From the NCBI GenBank assembly GCA_963678675.1, contig OY783192.1, positions 9,767,953 through 9,831,952 on the forward strand: 64,000 nucleotides of DNA. The letters are read 5' to 3'. Both the position numbers and the translations under genes were made by a program. Source of the stretch: Xiphydria camelus. Taxonomy: Eukaryota; Arthropoda; Insecta; Hymenoptera; Xiphydriidae. The notes under the pieces were generated by a model. It was not told the origin of the DNA, searched no databases, and saw nothing but the letters and a program-made list of their open reading frames with translations. Below, in pieces: positions 45,490-57,054 of this stretch. Numbering within the stretch: the stretch's first letter is position 1; each line of letters starts with the position of its first letter.

Positions 45490-47033
45490 TATCATCTCTG
45501 CTAAATAGGAAATGGCTTGAGAATATTGATAAGTACCCGTAAACAATATTTTCAAGTCTTTTTCAGTCATTTCGGGAAAATCAAACAAATAAGATGAGGT
45601 TATTTGTTGAAAAATAGGTAATTTTTCTTATCCTGAAGATCAAGTGAAGTTACTGACTGGTTTTTCATATGAAAATATAAATGAAATACCAAATATGCTT
45701 TCTTCTATGCGCGGTAATGATAATCGATCAGTCTATCAAGCGATTGTTGTATTTCTTATCAAATTAAGAAGTGTAAATTCAAATAGTATGATTTATTCAT
45801 TTTTACAGTTACAACGTGAACAACTTGTCTCCGATTATTTTGACGAACTTTTGAAAACTTTTGAATAAGATGTTCTCCCTTTTTATTTTGGTTTGAATAG
45901 TGTTAAGAGAGAGACAATCTCATAGAAAATGAGACTTCCAAAATTGCTAAAAAACTCTTGAATGCAGATAGTGAATTAATTCTTATATGTGATGGTACTA
46001 CATTAGACATCAAAAAAGTTTTAATAATGAGTATCAGCGCAAATCATATTCTGGCCAAAAAAGGTACCCTTATGCAAGCCATTTACCATTTGTACGACAA
46101 ACGGTTATATTGTCGATGTATTAGGTCCTTATTTGGCAAATGTCAATGATGCACAGATTCTACGTGATATTTTGAATTCTTCACCAGAATTGAGAAACTT
46201 CCTTCGCGTAGAGGAGGTAAACCGGTCCTTGATAGAGGCTTTCGGAATATTATATTATAGAATATTTAGAAGAGCAAAGTTATTGTGAAGTAGACACATT
46301 CCAGCATTAAAAGGAAAACGTGCTCAATTGCGTGAAGAACCAAATCACTCTCGTTAATTCACTAAAATTCGGTTGGGAGTAGAAGCTATATACATGGGAT
46401 TATAAAACAAAAGTTCAAACTTTTAGATAAAAAACTAGACAATAAAATACTTCCAAAACCCAGTTTAATTTGTAAGACGGTTTGCTTTTTACACAATCAA
46501 TTTGGTAAACGTTTAAATAGCGACGTTGAATTATTATCGGAAGAAATCGTGGAGTATATGAAATCGAGAGGTAATTTAAACGATACTCTTAGCATTCAAG
46601 TCGAGAAAGATGGTTGGAAGCGCAGAAAAGTACCGTTTCAACAAATAACCTCATCTAATTTGTTTGATTTTCCCGAAATGACTGAAAAAGACTTGAAAAT
46701 ATTGTTTACGGGTACTTATCAATATTCTCAAGCCATTTCCTATTGAGCAGAGATGATACATGATGACAATACGATTAATATTCATTATTTAAAAGATAAT
46801 TCAAGCATTTTAAAATCGCAAGTTCAATCACGACATATAAACCATAAAGAATATCACTGTTTTATTGAATACTAGCAGCCCGTCCCGGCTTCGCACGGGT
46901 AGATTGTGGATTGATTTTGGTCGTCATTTAATGAATTTTTAGCAGATATCTGTACTCATAGGTAGGGAGCCATGCTACGCTAAAAAAACACATGTATTTA
47001 ATTTAATTTGGAAAGTATATTTCTTTTATTAAT

Positions 47034-47282
47034 TTATCTTAGGGCCAGCGGATAGACAATGTTTTTTATTTTTTTATTTGGAGCAAAAACGTGTAAATTT
47101 TTCGGTGTGCCAACTCTGGAGCAAGCCACATACAATTGGCCGTGTGAAAAACATGAATTTTCCAAATTTAAGCCAGCAATAGTCAACGATTGACCTTGTG
47201 CTTTGTTGATGGTAATAGCAAAAGCAAGACGCAAAGGGAACTGGAGCCGCTTGAATTCGAATGTTAAATCGTTGGAAATCAT
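47034..47282 (-). pseudogene. Helitron helicase, C-terminal end
   Basis: 82 residues matching the end of the Pif1-like helicase of Helitrons: TINKAQGQSLTIAGL (motif V) and FSHGQLYVACSRVGTPKNL (motif VI). The N-terminal zinc finger, Rep endonuclease and helicase motifs I-IV are gone. The preserved piece sits next to the 3' end, as expected after internal deletion. Confidence 0.88.
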
Positions 47283-47815
47283 AGGTATGCGTGAATGAGA
47301 ACGTCTTCGCCTTTAAATTTGCCAGTGATGATTGTTACCTCGATTAAATTTGGTTGGAACTAAGGGATTTTTCGTGTAACTGATTTGGAATATTATGTCA
47401 GATGTAAGAGATTCCAAATGAAGGTCATGGTCAAGGTCAAATACAATATCACCATTGTACAGCCACTAAAAAATCCTAAATCCTACTATCAAAAAGAATT
47501 TGTATAGGGCCCATAGCTTTCATGGTACGAAGCCGAACTGTACTTGACCTTAATTTGACCTCCGCTGACCATAAAGGTCACATGGAAATAATGGTCAAGG
47601 ACATATTTGAACGTGAAATTTCCCGCTCTTTTCATTTTCGGTATATAAAATAGAGGTTCGGATTTAAAAAAATCAATTTTACCTAGAAGGTCATTGTCAA
47701 TGTCAAATCCAATATGACCATTGGGTAGCCAGGGAAAAATCCTAAAAGTTTTATATTAAACGTTTTTCTCTAAAATGATTTCCCGCTGAGATAATCAGCT
47801 GTGTCTGGACTTTTT

Positions 47816-48549
47816 GAACACCCTGTATAAGATTTACTAACTCAGAAACCTTCGCGGGCATGCGTCCAACCATTCCCCAAAGTTTCATCGCATTCGGATG
47901 AACGGTTTAGGAAGGCATAATAATCATCCGTACCGGTACTTTTCGAACACCCTGTATACGATTTACTAACTCAGAAACCTTCGCGGGCATGCGTCCAACC
48001 ATTCCCCAAAGTTCCATCGCAATCGGATGAACGGTTTAGGAAGGCATAATAATCATTCGTACCGCTACTTTTTGAACACCCTGTATACGATTTACTAACT
48101 CAGAAACCTTCGCGGGCATGCGTCCAACCATTCCTCAAAGTTTCATCGCAATCGGATGAACGGTTTAGGAAGGCATAATAATCATCAGTACCGGTACTTT
48201 TTGAACACCCTATATAAGATTTACTAACTCAGAAACATTCGCGGGCATGCGTTCAACCATTCCCCAAAGTTTCATCGCAATCGGATGAACAGTTTAGGAA
48301 GGCATTTGATATTACCTTAAAGGTCACGGTCAAGGTCAAATCCAATACGACCACTGGGTAGCCAAGGGAAAATCCTTAAAGTTTTGTATTAAACATTTTT
48401 CTCTAAAATGTTTTCCCGCTGAGATAATCGGCCGTACCGGGACTTTTTGAACACCCTGTATAAGATTTACTAACTCAGAAACCATCGCGGGCATGCGTCC
48501 AACCATTTCCCAAAATTTCATCGCAATCGGATGAACGGTTTAGGAAGGC
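47816..48549. repeat. 129-bp minisatellite in the second Helitron
   Basis: Units start at 47,816, 47,945, 48,074, 48,203 and, after a 117-bp spacer, 48,449. Same unit as in the Helitron at 17.5 kb. Confidence 0.9.
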
Positions 48550-49498
48550 ATAAGAGACATACAGACAGACAAACATTCATTTTTATATATATAGATATAG
48601 ATAGATAAACCTGATTCTATTGGTTATTCCGGGATCTTACGATACACGTGCGAGTGTGCAAACGGCAAGAGAACGGTCGGTTGTTGTTCCCATATAGCTG
48701 CAATTATTTATTACTTGTCATTTGCGCGATATGAAACAAAGCTTATTAAACCTGCAGAAACATTAAGCAAACTATTCTACAGAGAAAATATTCAACCAAC
48801 AATAAATCACGAAAGCGACGAAGATTGAAACGAAGCTTCTATGTCAGTACCTTTAATTTGATTTAATTTCGATTTATATGTAGGTACACATAATATATTA
48901 CAAGTAGTAAATTGTATTCTCGTTAGTAATAAGTAATTGTCAATAAATACTATTACTTTTTTTAAAGTAAAAATTCGAATTAATAGGTGTACAACTTTGT
49001 TTCCGCCGTTTTCCGGTATCTATTACGTTAAGAAAACGGCGGAAGCAAAGTTGTTTTATTTTCTTTAATTTATTTCGACTTGTTGTCCCATGCCAATCAT
49101 CTTGTAAAAATTGTACATCATAGTTTAGTCATGCCTGAGTCTGTATAAAAAAACGGCGGGTGTGTTATTTTTCATATGCAAAATAAAAACTATTGAAAAA
49201 TTCAAACTTGTTGTTTTTCTTTATTTATGGGCGAAACAATCCAATACTTTTTTTTTTATAATATAGCTACAATACGGTGCATAATATATATTTTACTGCG
49301 CGAAATCGGTCGAGTAGTTTTCGAGATAAACAATATTTTCGTATTTTGGTTTTTTGGCGATAACTTTTGATTAAATCAATATTTTGGTCTAAAAATTTAG
49401 AGAGAGCTTACTTATGTATAAACACAAAGTATACCTGAATGGGGGGAAGAAATCAGACCAGGCTTGATTTCATATGCTTATCCGGCTATACCCTTTCG

Positions 49499-50245
49499 CA
49501 TACAGACTAATGTAGTACACCTTTAAGTAATGATTAAAATTATTTTAAACATTTTCCAGTGGCGTAGATACTGAGGGCCGGTACCCCCTTTTCCCCCTCC
49601 CGATTTTCGGCGCCACTGGATATTTTACAAAGAAAATTGAATTTTTGGATTTCCTGTTTAATTTAGAAAGAAAAATTACCCTTACAATTATTTGGTTTAT
49701 GGCTTCGTTTTTGAGATATTTGATTTTATAGGGCTGCAGACAGGCCAAAACTTATGATTGAACTACTAAGAAAATACGATGAGAGGCCAAAACTGTTTTA
49801 AAAATGTTATTACTGACTAGGCATATATCAAAGATATGAAAAAAAATAAATTAATCAATAAATAATCAAATTAAATATAAATTTTAAAAAAATAATTTAT
49901 TTATTTATTTATTTATTTATTTATTCGTATCTTTGATGTATGTCTAGTCCGTTATAAAATTTTTAAACAGTTTTAGCCTCTCATATCGTATTTTCTTGGT
50001 AGTTCAATCATAAGTTTTGGCCTGTCTGCAGCCCTCTAAATTCAAATATCTCAAAAAGGAAGCCATAAACCAAAAGTTTGTAAGGGTAATTTTTCTTTCT
50101 GAATTAAACAGGAAATCCAAAAATGCAATTTTCTTTATAAAATATCCAGTGGCGCCGAAAATCGGGAGGGGGAAAAGTGGGTACCGGCCCCCAGTATCTA
50201 CGCCACTGGGAAATTTTTTAAATAATTACATTAGTTTGTGTGCGA
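49499..50245. repeat. Inner palindrome of the CAGGGTG foldback family, with (TTTA)n centre
   Basis: CCAGTGGCGTAGATACTG and GGGCCGGTACCCC occur at both sides in inverted form, around a TTTATTTA microsatellite at about 49,898-49,924. The same module is found in 61,840-63,040. The left arm of the 12.2-kb element lacks it. Confidence 0.75.
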
Positions 50246-50526
50246 AATTTCATGGAAATCAGTTTAGTGGTTTAGAAGTTATGATGAGAAAACCATTTTT
50301 TTTCCACAACTTTGACACCCTGTATCTTTGTTAGTAAACATTTTTGAAAAAAATTTTCTTATGAAAGTCTACCTTATTTTTGTTGTTCTATAATATATCA
50401 AAATTAATGACGTTTAACCTGGTTCACCCTGTAGAACCAAATAGTATTTTTGTGTAAAAATAAAATAAGACAAAAGTGTAAAGAACGTATAAAAGAAAGG
50501 AATAAATAGTATCTTATGTCCTTAGG

Positions 50527-50836
50527 AGACCGACATACCTCGCACAAAACTTGTCGCAGAAGAGCTACGCTCGTTTCGGAACGGGAAACAATGTCGATAC
50601 CAAACGTATCACACTTTCAGACCAAATATCATTAAAGATCTCTATAAGAACCAAATTATATATTTTTGTGTAAAAAAAATCCATGCAGATGTTTTTATAC
50701 AAAAATATATAATTTGGTTCTTATATTGGTCTGAAAGTGTGATAAGTTTGATATGGACATTGTTTCCCATTACGAAATGAGCGTAGCCCTTCTGGGACAA
50801 GTTTTGCATGTGTTTCGAGGAGGTATGTCGGCCTCT
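50527..50836. mobile_element. Foldback with GACCGACATACCTC ends
   Basis: Inverted arms of about 110-130 bp around a centre near 50,690, including ATATATAATTTGGTTCTTAT. Non-coding. Confidence 0.75.
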
Positions 50837-50942
50837 TATAAGCAAAAATGTAATTCACTCGATACTTGTGCAAGGGGGATTGAGGTGCGATTAACAGTGT
50901 AAAAGGCGGAGAGGTCATACAGTAAGAAGTAAGTAAATAATT

Positions 50943-51092
50943 AGTATCTTGTCATTAGGCGGAAATCCGAGGCTTTTTCAGACTGTGTTTAATTAGGTCA
51001 TATAGCCGCAGGCGAGCCTCGTCCCCTCACCATGCCTCGTGCACAGTCTTAAAAATCCGAGGATCTTTCCGCCGAAAATGACATATACTATT
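50943..51092. mobile_element. MITE, second member of the TCCGAGGCTTTTTCAGACTG family
   Basis: Same arms as 19,966-20,127, with a different loop. It lies in an intron-like gap of the Mutator-like gene. Confidence 0.75.
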
Positions 51093-51149
51093 ATACTAGA
51101 ATAGAAACTAATAGATAAAATCAAAGATAAAAGATATGCTAAGGCTTAC

Positions 51150-51745
51150 AATACTTTCTTGATGGCTTCAATATTCTCTATCGTTCTTTCTTTCTCAATT
51201 TCTGTTGCTCTGTCGCAACTCTCTTTGGCAACTTCTTCAACTGCACCTCCAACCAATCTCTCATAATAGTGATATGTATTTCTGCTCATGGATGGCATAT
51301 CTACACACGAACAAAATTTGTCGAAACTTTGCAAAGCAATTCCTGAATGAAGCAGACCTGAAAAAAATATTTATAGCAATTAATATCTGAAATTTGGCAA
51401 TAAAAATACAAATCAAAAATAATTACCCATAGCAACTTTGTAATTTAGATCAAAGTGACGATTCTGATTTTTATCTTCACATTTTTTGCCAGTTGGCACT
51501 TGATTCAATAACAAACATGAGTGACACTCGATGTACAGTATTGATTTGCATCCTTTGCGAATTTCTCTTTTTATATTTTCGAATAGAAGATGTTCTTTAC
51601 ATACACTGCACTTCAATGCTTGAGCTAGAAATTCTAAATCCACCATTCTTTCTCCTTTGACAGGAAAAGGTTTTTCACTTTCTGTATTGTTAGATTGATC
51701 GTTGACTTTTGGAGCTTCGTTTTGCTGTGACTCTCCACGACCCAT
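51150..51745 (-). pseudogene. Mutator-like transposase, N-terminal two exons
   Basis: Exon 1 (51,745-51,427) starts at an ATG and encodes an acidic/polar start, then VDLEFLAQALKCSVCKEHLL and a second Cys pair (ECHSCLLLNQVPTGK). Exon 2 (51,357-51,150) encodes LLHSGIALQSFDKFCSCVDM and a helix (EEVAKESCDRATEIEKE). GT-AG signals and phase match. These are the usual N-terminal zinc-ribbon-like and linker parts of insect Mutator transposases; the remainder is at 37,706-35,829, after 13 kb of insertions. The exons themselves are intact. Confidence 0.75.
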
Positions 51746-53393
51746 TCGTTAACATTGAATAATTTTATTATAATATTTCTCTGTCACAACTTTTCCATTC
51801 CACCGAAACTTCTGGGGTTTCGAAAAATTATACATTTTTTCTTTTCTTCAAATACACTCATGCCACTTTTCCTGAGAATTGGTTGCATTCAGCAGATCGA
51901 GCATAAACCGCTACCGCCCAATACGCTCAGAAGTAGCGCTCTTTATTCTGCTGACAACATGTTCTGGCCGTGCCCTGCGATACATTTAGGCGCGTGGCGC
52001 AGTGGATTTAAACGATCGACTTGTCGTACTTTAGCTTTGAAAAATCGTACTTTGGGATTGAAATTTGGCTTTGTAAAATCGTTTAGAAACAATAAACTAA
52101 TGTATTAAAAAGTTCGAAAAGAAACATTTTTTAGTTAGTAATAGACCCGTGAATATGGCCAAAATCGCCCGTTTTCTTATATTTAACTTCAAGTATTTAA
52201 AAATCCTGACGTGGTATGTAAATTTGAGTTAGATTCGCTTTTAGCGCACATAAATCTATAAGAATCACCTGGTTTGGTTCGAGTAACAAAATCACTGTTG
52301 TCCGGTATTATCTCTGGTTACAAAATATTGTGTTGTTTATATCAGCACCTCAGAGTTAAACAATATTAACTCCATTGCCGGTGGCAAGAAAAAGGAATTT
52401 TTTTCGTAATAATACATAAAATATAAGATGTTCCGTCGCACGACAGACGGAATTCGACACATCGGTTCACACCGCTCGACATCATTCATAAAATGCGCCG
52501 AAACTTCTTCCGATGGAAGTGAGCGGGAGCGCGCTGTGTGTGAAGCGTAATTTTTCTTTGCTACAAAACATGGCGACCGCTACCACTTGCGCTCACTTGG
52601 AGCGCTCGGTAGAATGCGCGTTCGGCAGATTTTTACTGAGCTGCTCCACAACTGTTGCGGAGCGGAATGATCTGCTGAAAATGCACCCATTTACACTTGT
52701 TCTAGGCTATGAGTAAACGCTGCGTGGTAAATCAGATATCCTACGTTATCTACAGAATTAGTACCAACTGCGGAATATTAGAATATAGAATGGATTAGAA
52801 TCCACCGTTGCCACGTCTTGCACACATTTTATAATTTTATAATAAAATCAATTTAATGCATAAAATAAATTATAAACATATTCATCATCTTTAAAATGCA
52901 TAAGAAATCTGAAATTAACAGATCTTGAATCTGCCGAACTATGTATTTACTATTTTTTCTTCTCTAAATTAATTTATCTAGGATTGGCAATAACCGTCGG
53001 TCTCTTTTATGTTTCGCCCCGCGTACCTCACCCCGCAAAGTACTGACGAGACTCCTTAATATGTTCCTTTATGTCACTAGTTATTGTATTAGACTGTGAA
53101 AATACTGTTATAAGTTTTTATTTCATTAAGAGTTTTACTAAAACTGTTTTTATGGTATGTTTTTATGCGGGCGTTATTATACACGTACGTGTGTAATAAA
53201 AAAGAGGGCGTTAGTATACACCTGGGTGTGTAATAACACCCAGAATCTATTTTTTTCAAAACGTTGCCCCTTCTCTTGATGATATTTTTAGCAGGAATAT
53301 TCCTTGTATTTCTAGTCCTCATTAGTCAAATATGCTTGCATTACACACATTTGTTTTCTATTATCTCTACAGGTATGGAAATTATAGGTTTGT
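51746..53393. other. No gene recognised
   Basis: AT-rich with weak frames. 53,042-53,060 holds the inner inverted motif proposed for the Mutator-like element. A tRNA-like A-box phrase at about 51,993 lacks a proper B-box and was not called. Confidence 0.5.
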
Positions 53394-53532
53394 TCCAACC
53401 GAGCTGAAAACCGTACATGAACGGTACACGTCATGCGCAGTAGAGAAACGGTCATGCGCAGTAATGAAAATCCATTCCACGTGTACCGTTCGGGGGGTGT
53501 ACGGTTTTCGGCTCGGTTGGAAGAGACCTTAT
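53394..53532. mobile_element. MITE with ATAGGTTTGTTCCAACCGAGC ends
   Basis: Terminal arms of about 35 bp with mismatches and inner direct repeats of GTCATGCGCAGTA. Same tip family as 22,515-22,656. Confidence 0.7.
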
Positions 53533-53620
53533 AACACATCTTCTCTTAGGTGGGCGTTAATCACCTCCCTTACCTTACTATTAGAGGCCTTAGACTGACA
53601 GAAAAAAATTTTTGTTTGGT

Positions 53621-54753
53621 TCTTCGATGATTTTATTTCTTGGTAAAGTCGCCTAAACATACTCCTGTTTATATCTGGTTGACGTGATATCTCGACTTTG
53701 GAATGTCTGAATGCAGAAATTCAAGTCGATTCTTGAAATAGAGATCCCGCTATAGTCCGAACTAGGATTTTATACTTTCGATAAAAACAAAACAAATGGC
53801 GGACTTTTGACACTTTTGACCTTATATTTTCAACTTGAGTTGCTTATAATTTGTTTAAATATTAATAAATAACTATATGGCTAGTTCCGACTAGAGGCAT
53901 TTTTGTATAGAATAATCTCTTAAAATTTGAGCCTGTGATCGGTTGGATAGTTTTCCTTAAATCATGTCAACGAGATATAAAAACGTTGTTTCGAGAAAAA
54001 TGCGTTTGAAGTTTCTGTATGGAATAGAGTTTCGCGAGATCCGCTGCTTCTCTTTGCCAATTTTTGAGCATGTTCTCGAACCTTCCAGAGCAAATCACAG
54101 TTTCTGCCGTACCTATTTCTACATATATCGACTACAAGAATATGACGGTTTCGAAAAATCGAATTTTTAAAAAAATTTAAGAAGACTACCCCCGAAGTCC
54201 TTGGAGTCAGTGGGAAATTCTGATTCATAGCCCATTAGAGCCAGTTTTTCTTCAATTGCAAAAGTCTCATACAGTTCCTCATTTTTCAACCAATGATGTT
54301 CATAGAAAATCGCCACTATATCTGGAACTTTCTTCCACAATTTCACCGTGAATATCTATTTAAATAAGCACAATATATGCGCTTCTTACCTTGAAGGTGT
54401 ATGGGGCATTCCACGTCAACTTTTAGTAGTAGAAAGTTTTGGGTCTCCGATTTAGTTGTTGATTTTTTTTCAAGTATTTTTAATCAATATAAAAACTGGT
54501 CTAAATTTTTAGAACGATTGCATAAGTCGTTCAGCTGTTATTAATTTTTATATTTCTCATTTTTTTCCCTTTCATCACGATTTACGGCTTAAATTAACAC
54601 AATACGAAAAAAATGACCCAAATGAAAAATATATATTTTTTGTGAAGACTTCGAAAACAATTTTTATTTTTTTTATATTGCGTTTTTTCAAGAAAATGAT
54701 AACAAAAAATGTATCTCAAAACCGACATTTTTAATTTTCATGATTTTTTTACA
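53621..54753. other. No gene recognised
   Basis: AT-rich, without domains or strong repeats that I can see. Confidence 0.5.
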
Positions 54754-55102
54754 CTAAATTTCTACATCTTTTATGGTATTTTGAGAGCACTTAGAAAGTG
54801 GGGCCTCCCATAGAAATTTTGTAATGAATTTTTAGTGATTTGAAAGAGTTAAATTAACAATTTTTTGTATTGTACAATTTTATTTTACAATCTTAACACA
54901 TTCACTGCCGCTCTAATTTAGATACATGTTGCCCCATCCCAACTTCAAGTTGATAATTCTAACAATAACAAAAAATATATAAAAATAGTCAAAACTCCGA
55001 ACCACGTGCACGTTTACGTCAAAGTACCTTTACTCAAGTGCCAGCCCACATATACACATGTAATTACAGTGCCGAGTTCACTAGTTGCTAAAGAAGCCTG
55101 AA

Positions 55103-55181
55103 TGGAATAGAACACTTATAAGCGTCAGCGAATGAGTTGGGCGAGTGCCGCTGTCGCTTATAAGCGTTCTATTCCATTCTA
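55103..55181. mobile_element. Tiny hairpin MITE in the left arm
   Basis: GGAATAGAACACTTATAAGC and the complementary GCTTATAAGCGTTCTATTCC around a 35-bp loop. Absent at the matching place in the right arm (about 58,005), so it was added later. Confidence 0.75.
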
Positions 55182-55498
55182 GTGCAGGATAATTAGACAT
55201 TGACCCGGACATTTAAAATAACAAGGTAAATATTGGTGAAAATGTTGAGTATAGTGTTCTGATTGATACCCCAAAATTCCCAAAAAATTCATCTTGGGGA
55301 AAATCCGCCATTTTGAAAAAATCACCGTTATCTTGGATTTGTCGAGTTTTAAGCATAGCGACTGAACCGATCATCAGATTATATTCGTTTTTGCGCCAAA
55401 TTACTTCATTTAGGCTACGGTATCTTCGAAAATACTAAAATTAATAAATATAGAACAATTTTGGTGCTCGAGAAAGAATATTATTTATTTAAATGCTA

Positions 55499-57054
55499 TT
55501 AACGTAGCTGCTGCGCCTTTCTGCATATCTCCACGGCGAATAGAAGACCGGTGTAAATCGTAGTAGGATTGGAAGGCGAAAGGTTGACGAACAGCAATGG
55601 AAGAACTTTAGTGGTCTTGAACTCTTCTTTAGAACTTACTGCGTCCATAAATTCATTCCAGCCAGGCCCTAGAGTTTCTCGGAGGTGGTATCCCCACATC
55701 TACAGCATATCAATGAGATTGGCTTCCTTGGCTGAGGCAGGTTCTGGAAGAGCAGCGCTAACGTCTTTCGCAACGATAAGTGCTGTACCGATTCTGGGTT
55801 TTTCATAAGGTACCAACTCCATTGTACCTAGAGACCTCAACTCTGCTGTCGGAAGTGATTGGTTAGTTCTTGAAATCGGATCGCTTGCCTTAATGGCTTT
55901 TGAAGGCGTTATGCACCTTATCCCTCCCATGTCGTGAAAGGTGCCATGACCATCTAAAGTCCTCACGTTGTGATCAGCATTGTCGAATACAAACTGTACA
56001 AATGCACCTTTGCCCACTGATGGCTCACTGTTCCGTGCAACTGCATCCTCAAAACGAATCGTTTCCGAGTACGACGCACATACACCAAGTCTGGAAAGCA
56101 TATCAAGTAACAGCCTCGAGCCATATCGTCGATGAAGGATGACTCCTACTCCATGTTGTAAAGGAGAAACGAACGAACGTGGTCGGGCAGCAGCAACTAT
56201 CGAATGTGCGATTGTTGTGGCTTTTCTTTTTGTAACGGTGTCTTCATCGAATGATTTCCGAGTTTGAAGAACAGTTTTCAGAAGACGTTGTAGAGCGGTC
56301 GGGATCAAATCCTCATTTCCAGAGGATATTTGTTCTGCTGTTGGATAGGTGGAACAGTCGTAAACTTAGGACCGTATTTCTTGGCGGATGATTCTCGCCG
56401 CGGTTTCCACAATTCTCATATTTTCTTCTGTTTCATCGTTCTTCTTCTCTCTGTACCACGCTTCATTGATAACTTGATGAGCTTTCCCTGTGAAGCAGGC
56501 GACGCTACCCTTTCCAATTTGCTCGGTAATAATGATCCTCTTTTCCCGTAAAAATTCTGTAGTTTTCTCTTTAGATGCTTTTCACTATACGGTTCCTCTT
56601 CAGGGCAGGTGTTTGCCATAAAGTCCATAAATTCCCGGAACGTGTGCTGGCACTCTTCATTGCTCACAAGGTAATCACAAAGCTTTTGAAACCCCTTTAG
56701 CTTGCCCTGGTCTTCAACGCGTCCACCACGACATGACGATTTACCTGAAGACGCCCTTGAAAACGCTTTTGGTTGGTAGGTAGGTCGACGCGAGCCTATC
56801 CGGCAAAACGTCGCGTAGCAGTCACGGTGGTATCGAGCCTCAACAGCCATTAGACCGTTCTCGATGCATAATCTTCGAGAAACTTCTTCGCCCCATAAAT
56901 CAGCTCGGTCTACAACTATTGCACGTATAGTATGTATCATGTATACATCACAGACAGTTCTAAATGGTACTTGGCGGTCTGGATGCTTTTCCTTCTCGCA
57001 AACGTCAATGTTCTCTCCACAAAACATGCATTTTTTTTCAATCAAATACGTCAC
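55499..57054 (-). pseudogene. Large TE-associated protein of an unnamed family, broken
   Basis: The upstream part (57,054-56,416) has CMFCGEN and HTIRAIVVDRADLWGEEV followed by AVEARYHRDCYATF, a possible zinc-binding N-terminal region. After a frameshift near 56,400 the frame runs on to 55,703 with RPRSFVSPLQHGVGVILHRR and FVQFVFDNADHNVRTLDGHG, then GGIRCITPS. A TAG at 55,700-55,702 interrupts it and the same frame continues to 55,499 with VLPLLFVNLSPSNPTTIYTG. I know similar sequences as repeated proteins in insects and cnidarians but not their class. A catalytic DDE or Tyr-recombinase motif is not evident. A possible extra N-terminal exon is at 57,159-57,300 (IVCVLCKGL). Confidence 0.6.

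Larger units (their letters stand above)
46872..48605 (-). mobile_element. Helitron (1.7 kb), non-autonomous, both ends present
   Basis: On the minus strand it begins TCTATCTATATC at 48,605 after a host A, and ends with a GC hairpin and CTAG (46,872-46,875) before a host T. The inverted paralogue at about 39,270-39,280 shows the uninterrupted A-T target (GGTTTATATTCAATG), so insertion was precise and without duplication, as expected of rolling-circle transposition. It contains a helicase C-terminal remnant and the 129-bp minisatellite. Confidence 0.9.
45640..48827 (+). pseudogene. DDE_Tnp_4-type transposase with SWIM finger, copy 2, broken
   Basis: The plus-strand pieces are 45,644-45,868 (helical N-terminal domain, VKLLTGFSYENINEIPNML), 45,958-46,300 (start of the DDE core, with ICDGT and a following frame containing NDAQILRDIL), about 46,300-46,500 (degraded REEPNHSR), 46,549-46,746 (FPEMTEKDLKILFTGTYQYS) and the SWIM finger after 48,606. 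Several stops and frameshifts occur. The SWIM part is split by the Helitron. The family resembles DDE_Tnp_4 transposases (ISL2EU/Harbinger-related) with C-terminal SWIM domains common in insects. The N-terminal start is missing at the 45,618 junction. Confidence 0.72.
38197..50431. mobile_element. 12.2-kb foldback transposon with DDE_Tnp_4/SWIM transposase
   Basis: Starts CAGGGTGAACCAGG and ends with its complement, with TA at 38,195-38,196 and 50,432-50,433. The outer arms (38,197-39,385 and about 48,606-50,431) are inverted copies of the 3' part of one transposase gene plus its downstream region. The left half contains only that 3' part; the right half has nearly the whole gene. Nested within are a Polinton (39,386-45,489) and a Helitron (46,872-48,605). 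Without these the element is about 4.4 kb. The 1.6-kb element at 61,630-63,267 has the same ends. Confidence 0.8.
34431..53620 (-). mobile_element. Mutator-like element, expanded to 19 kb by nested insertions
   Basis: N-terminal exons of a Mutator-like transposase at 51,745-51,150 and its catalytic and exonuclease parts at 37,706-35,829 are colinear on the minus strand. They are separated by 13 kb of other transposons. Diverged inverted terminal regions are suggested by ATTAAGGAGTCTCGTCAGT (35,064-35,082; complement at 53,042-53,060), by GGTAAGGGAGG plus AACGCCCAC (about 34,510-34,545; complement about 53,545-53,575), and by intermediate AACGCCC motifs in the same order. The exact ends and target duplication are not resolved. 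Confidence 0.5.

Noticed and set aside
38083..50529. Giant 95-bp target-site duplication
   Set aside because: Better explained by a pre-existing tandem duplication with a TA insertion in its second unit.
51985..52070. Possible tRNA (A-box-like TGGCGCAGTGG)
   Set aside because: No convincing B-box and no cloverleaf pairing.
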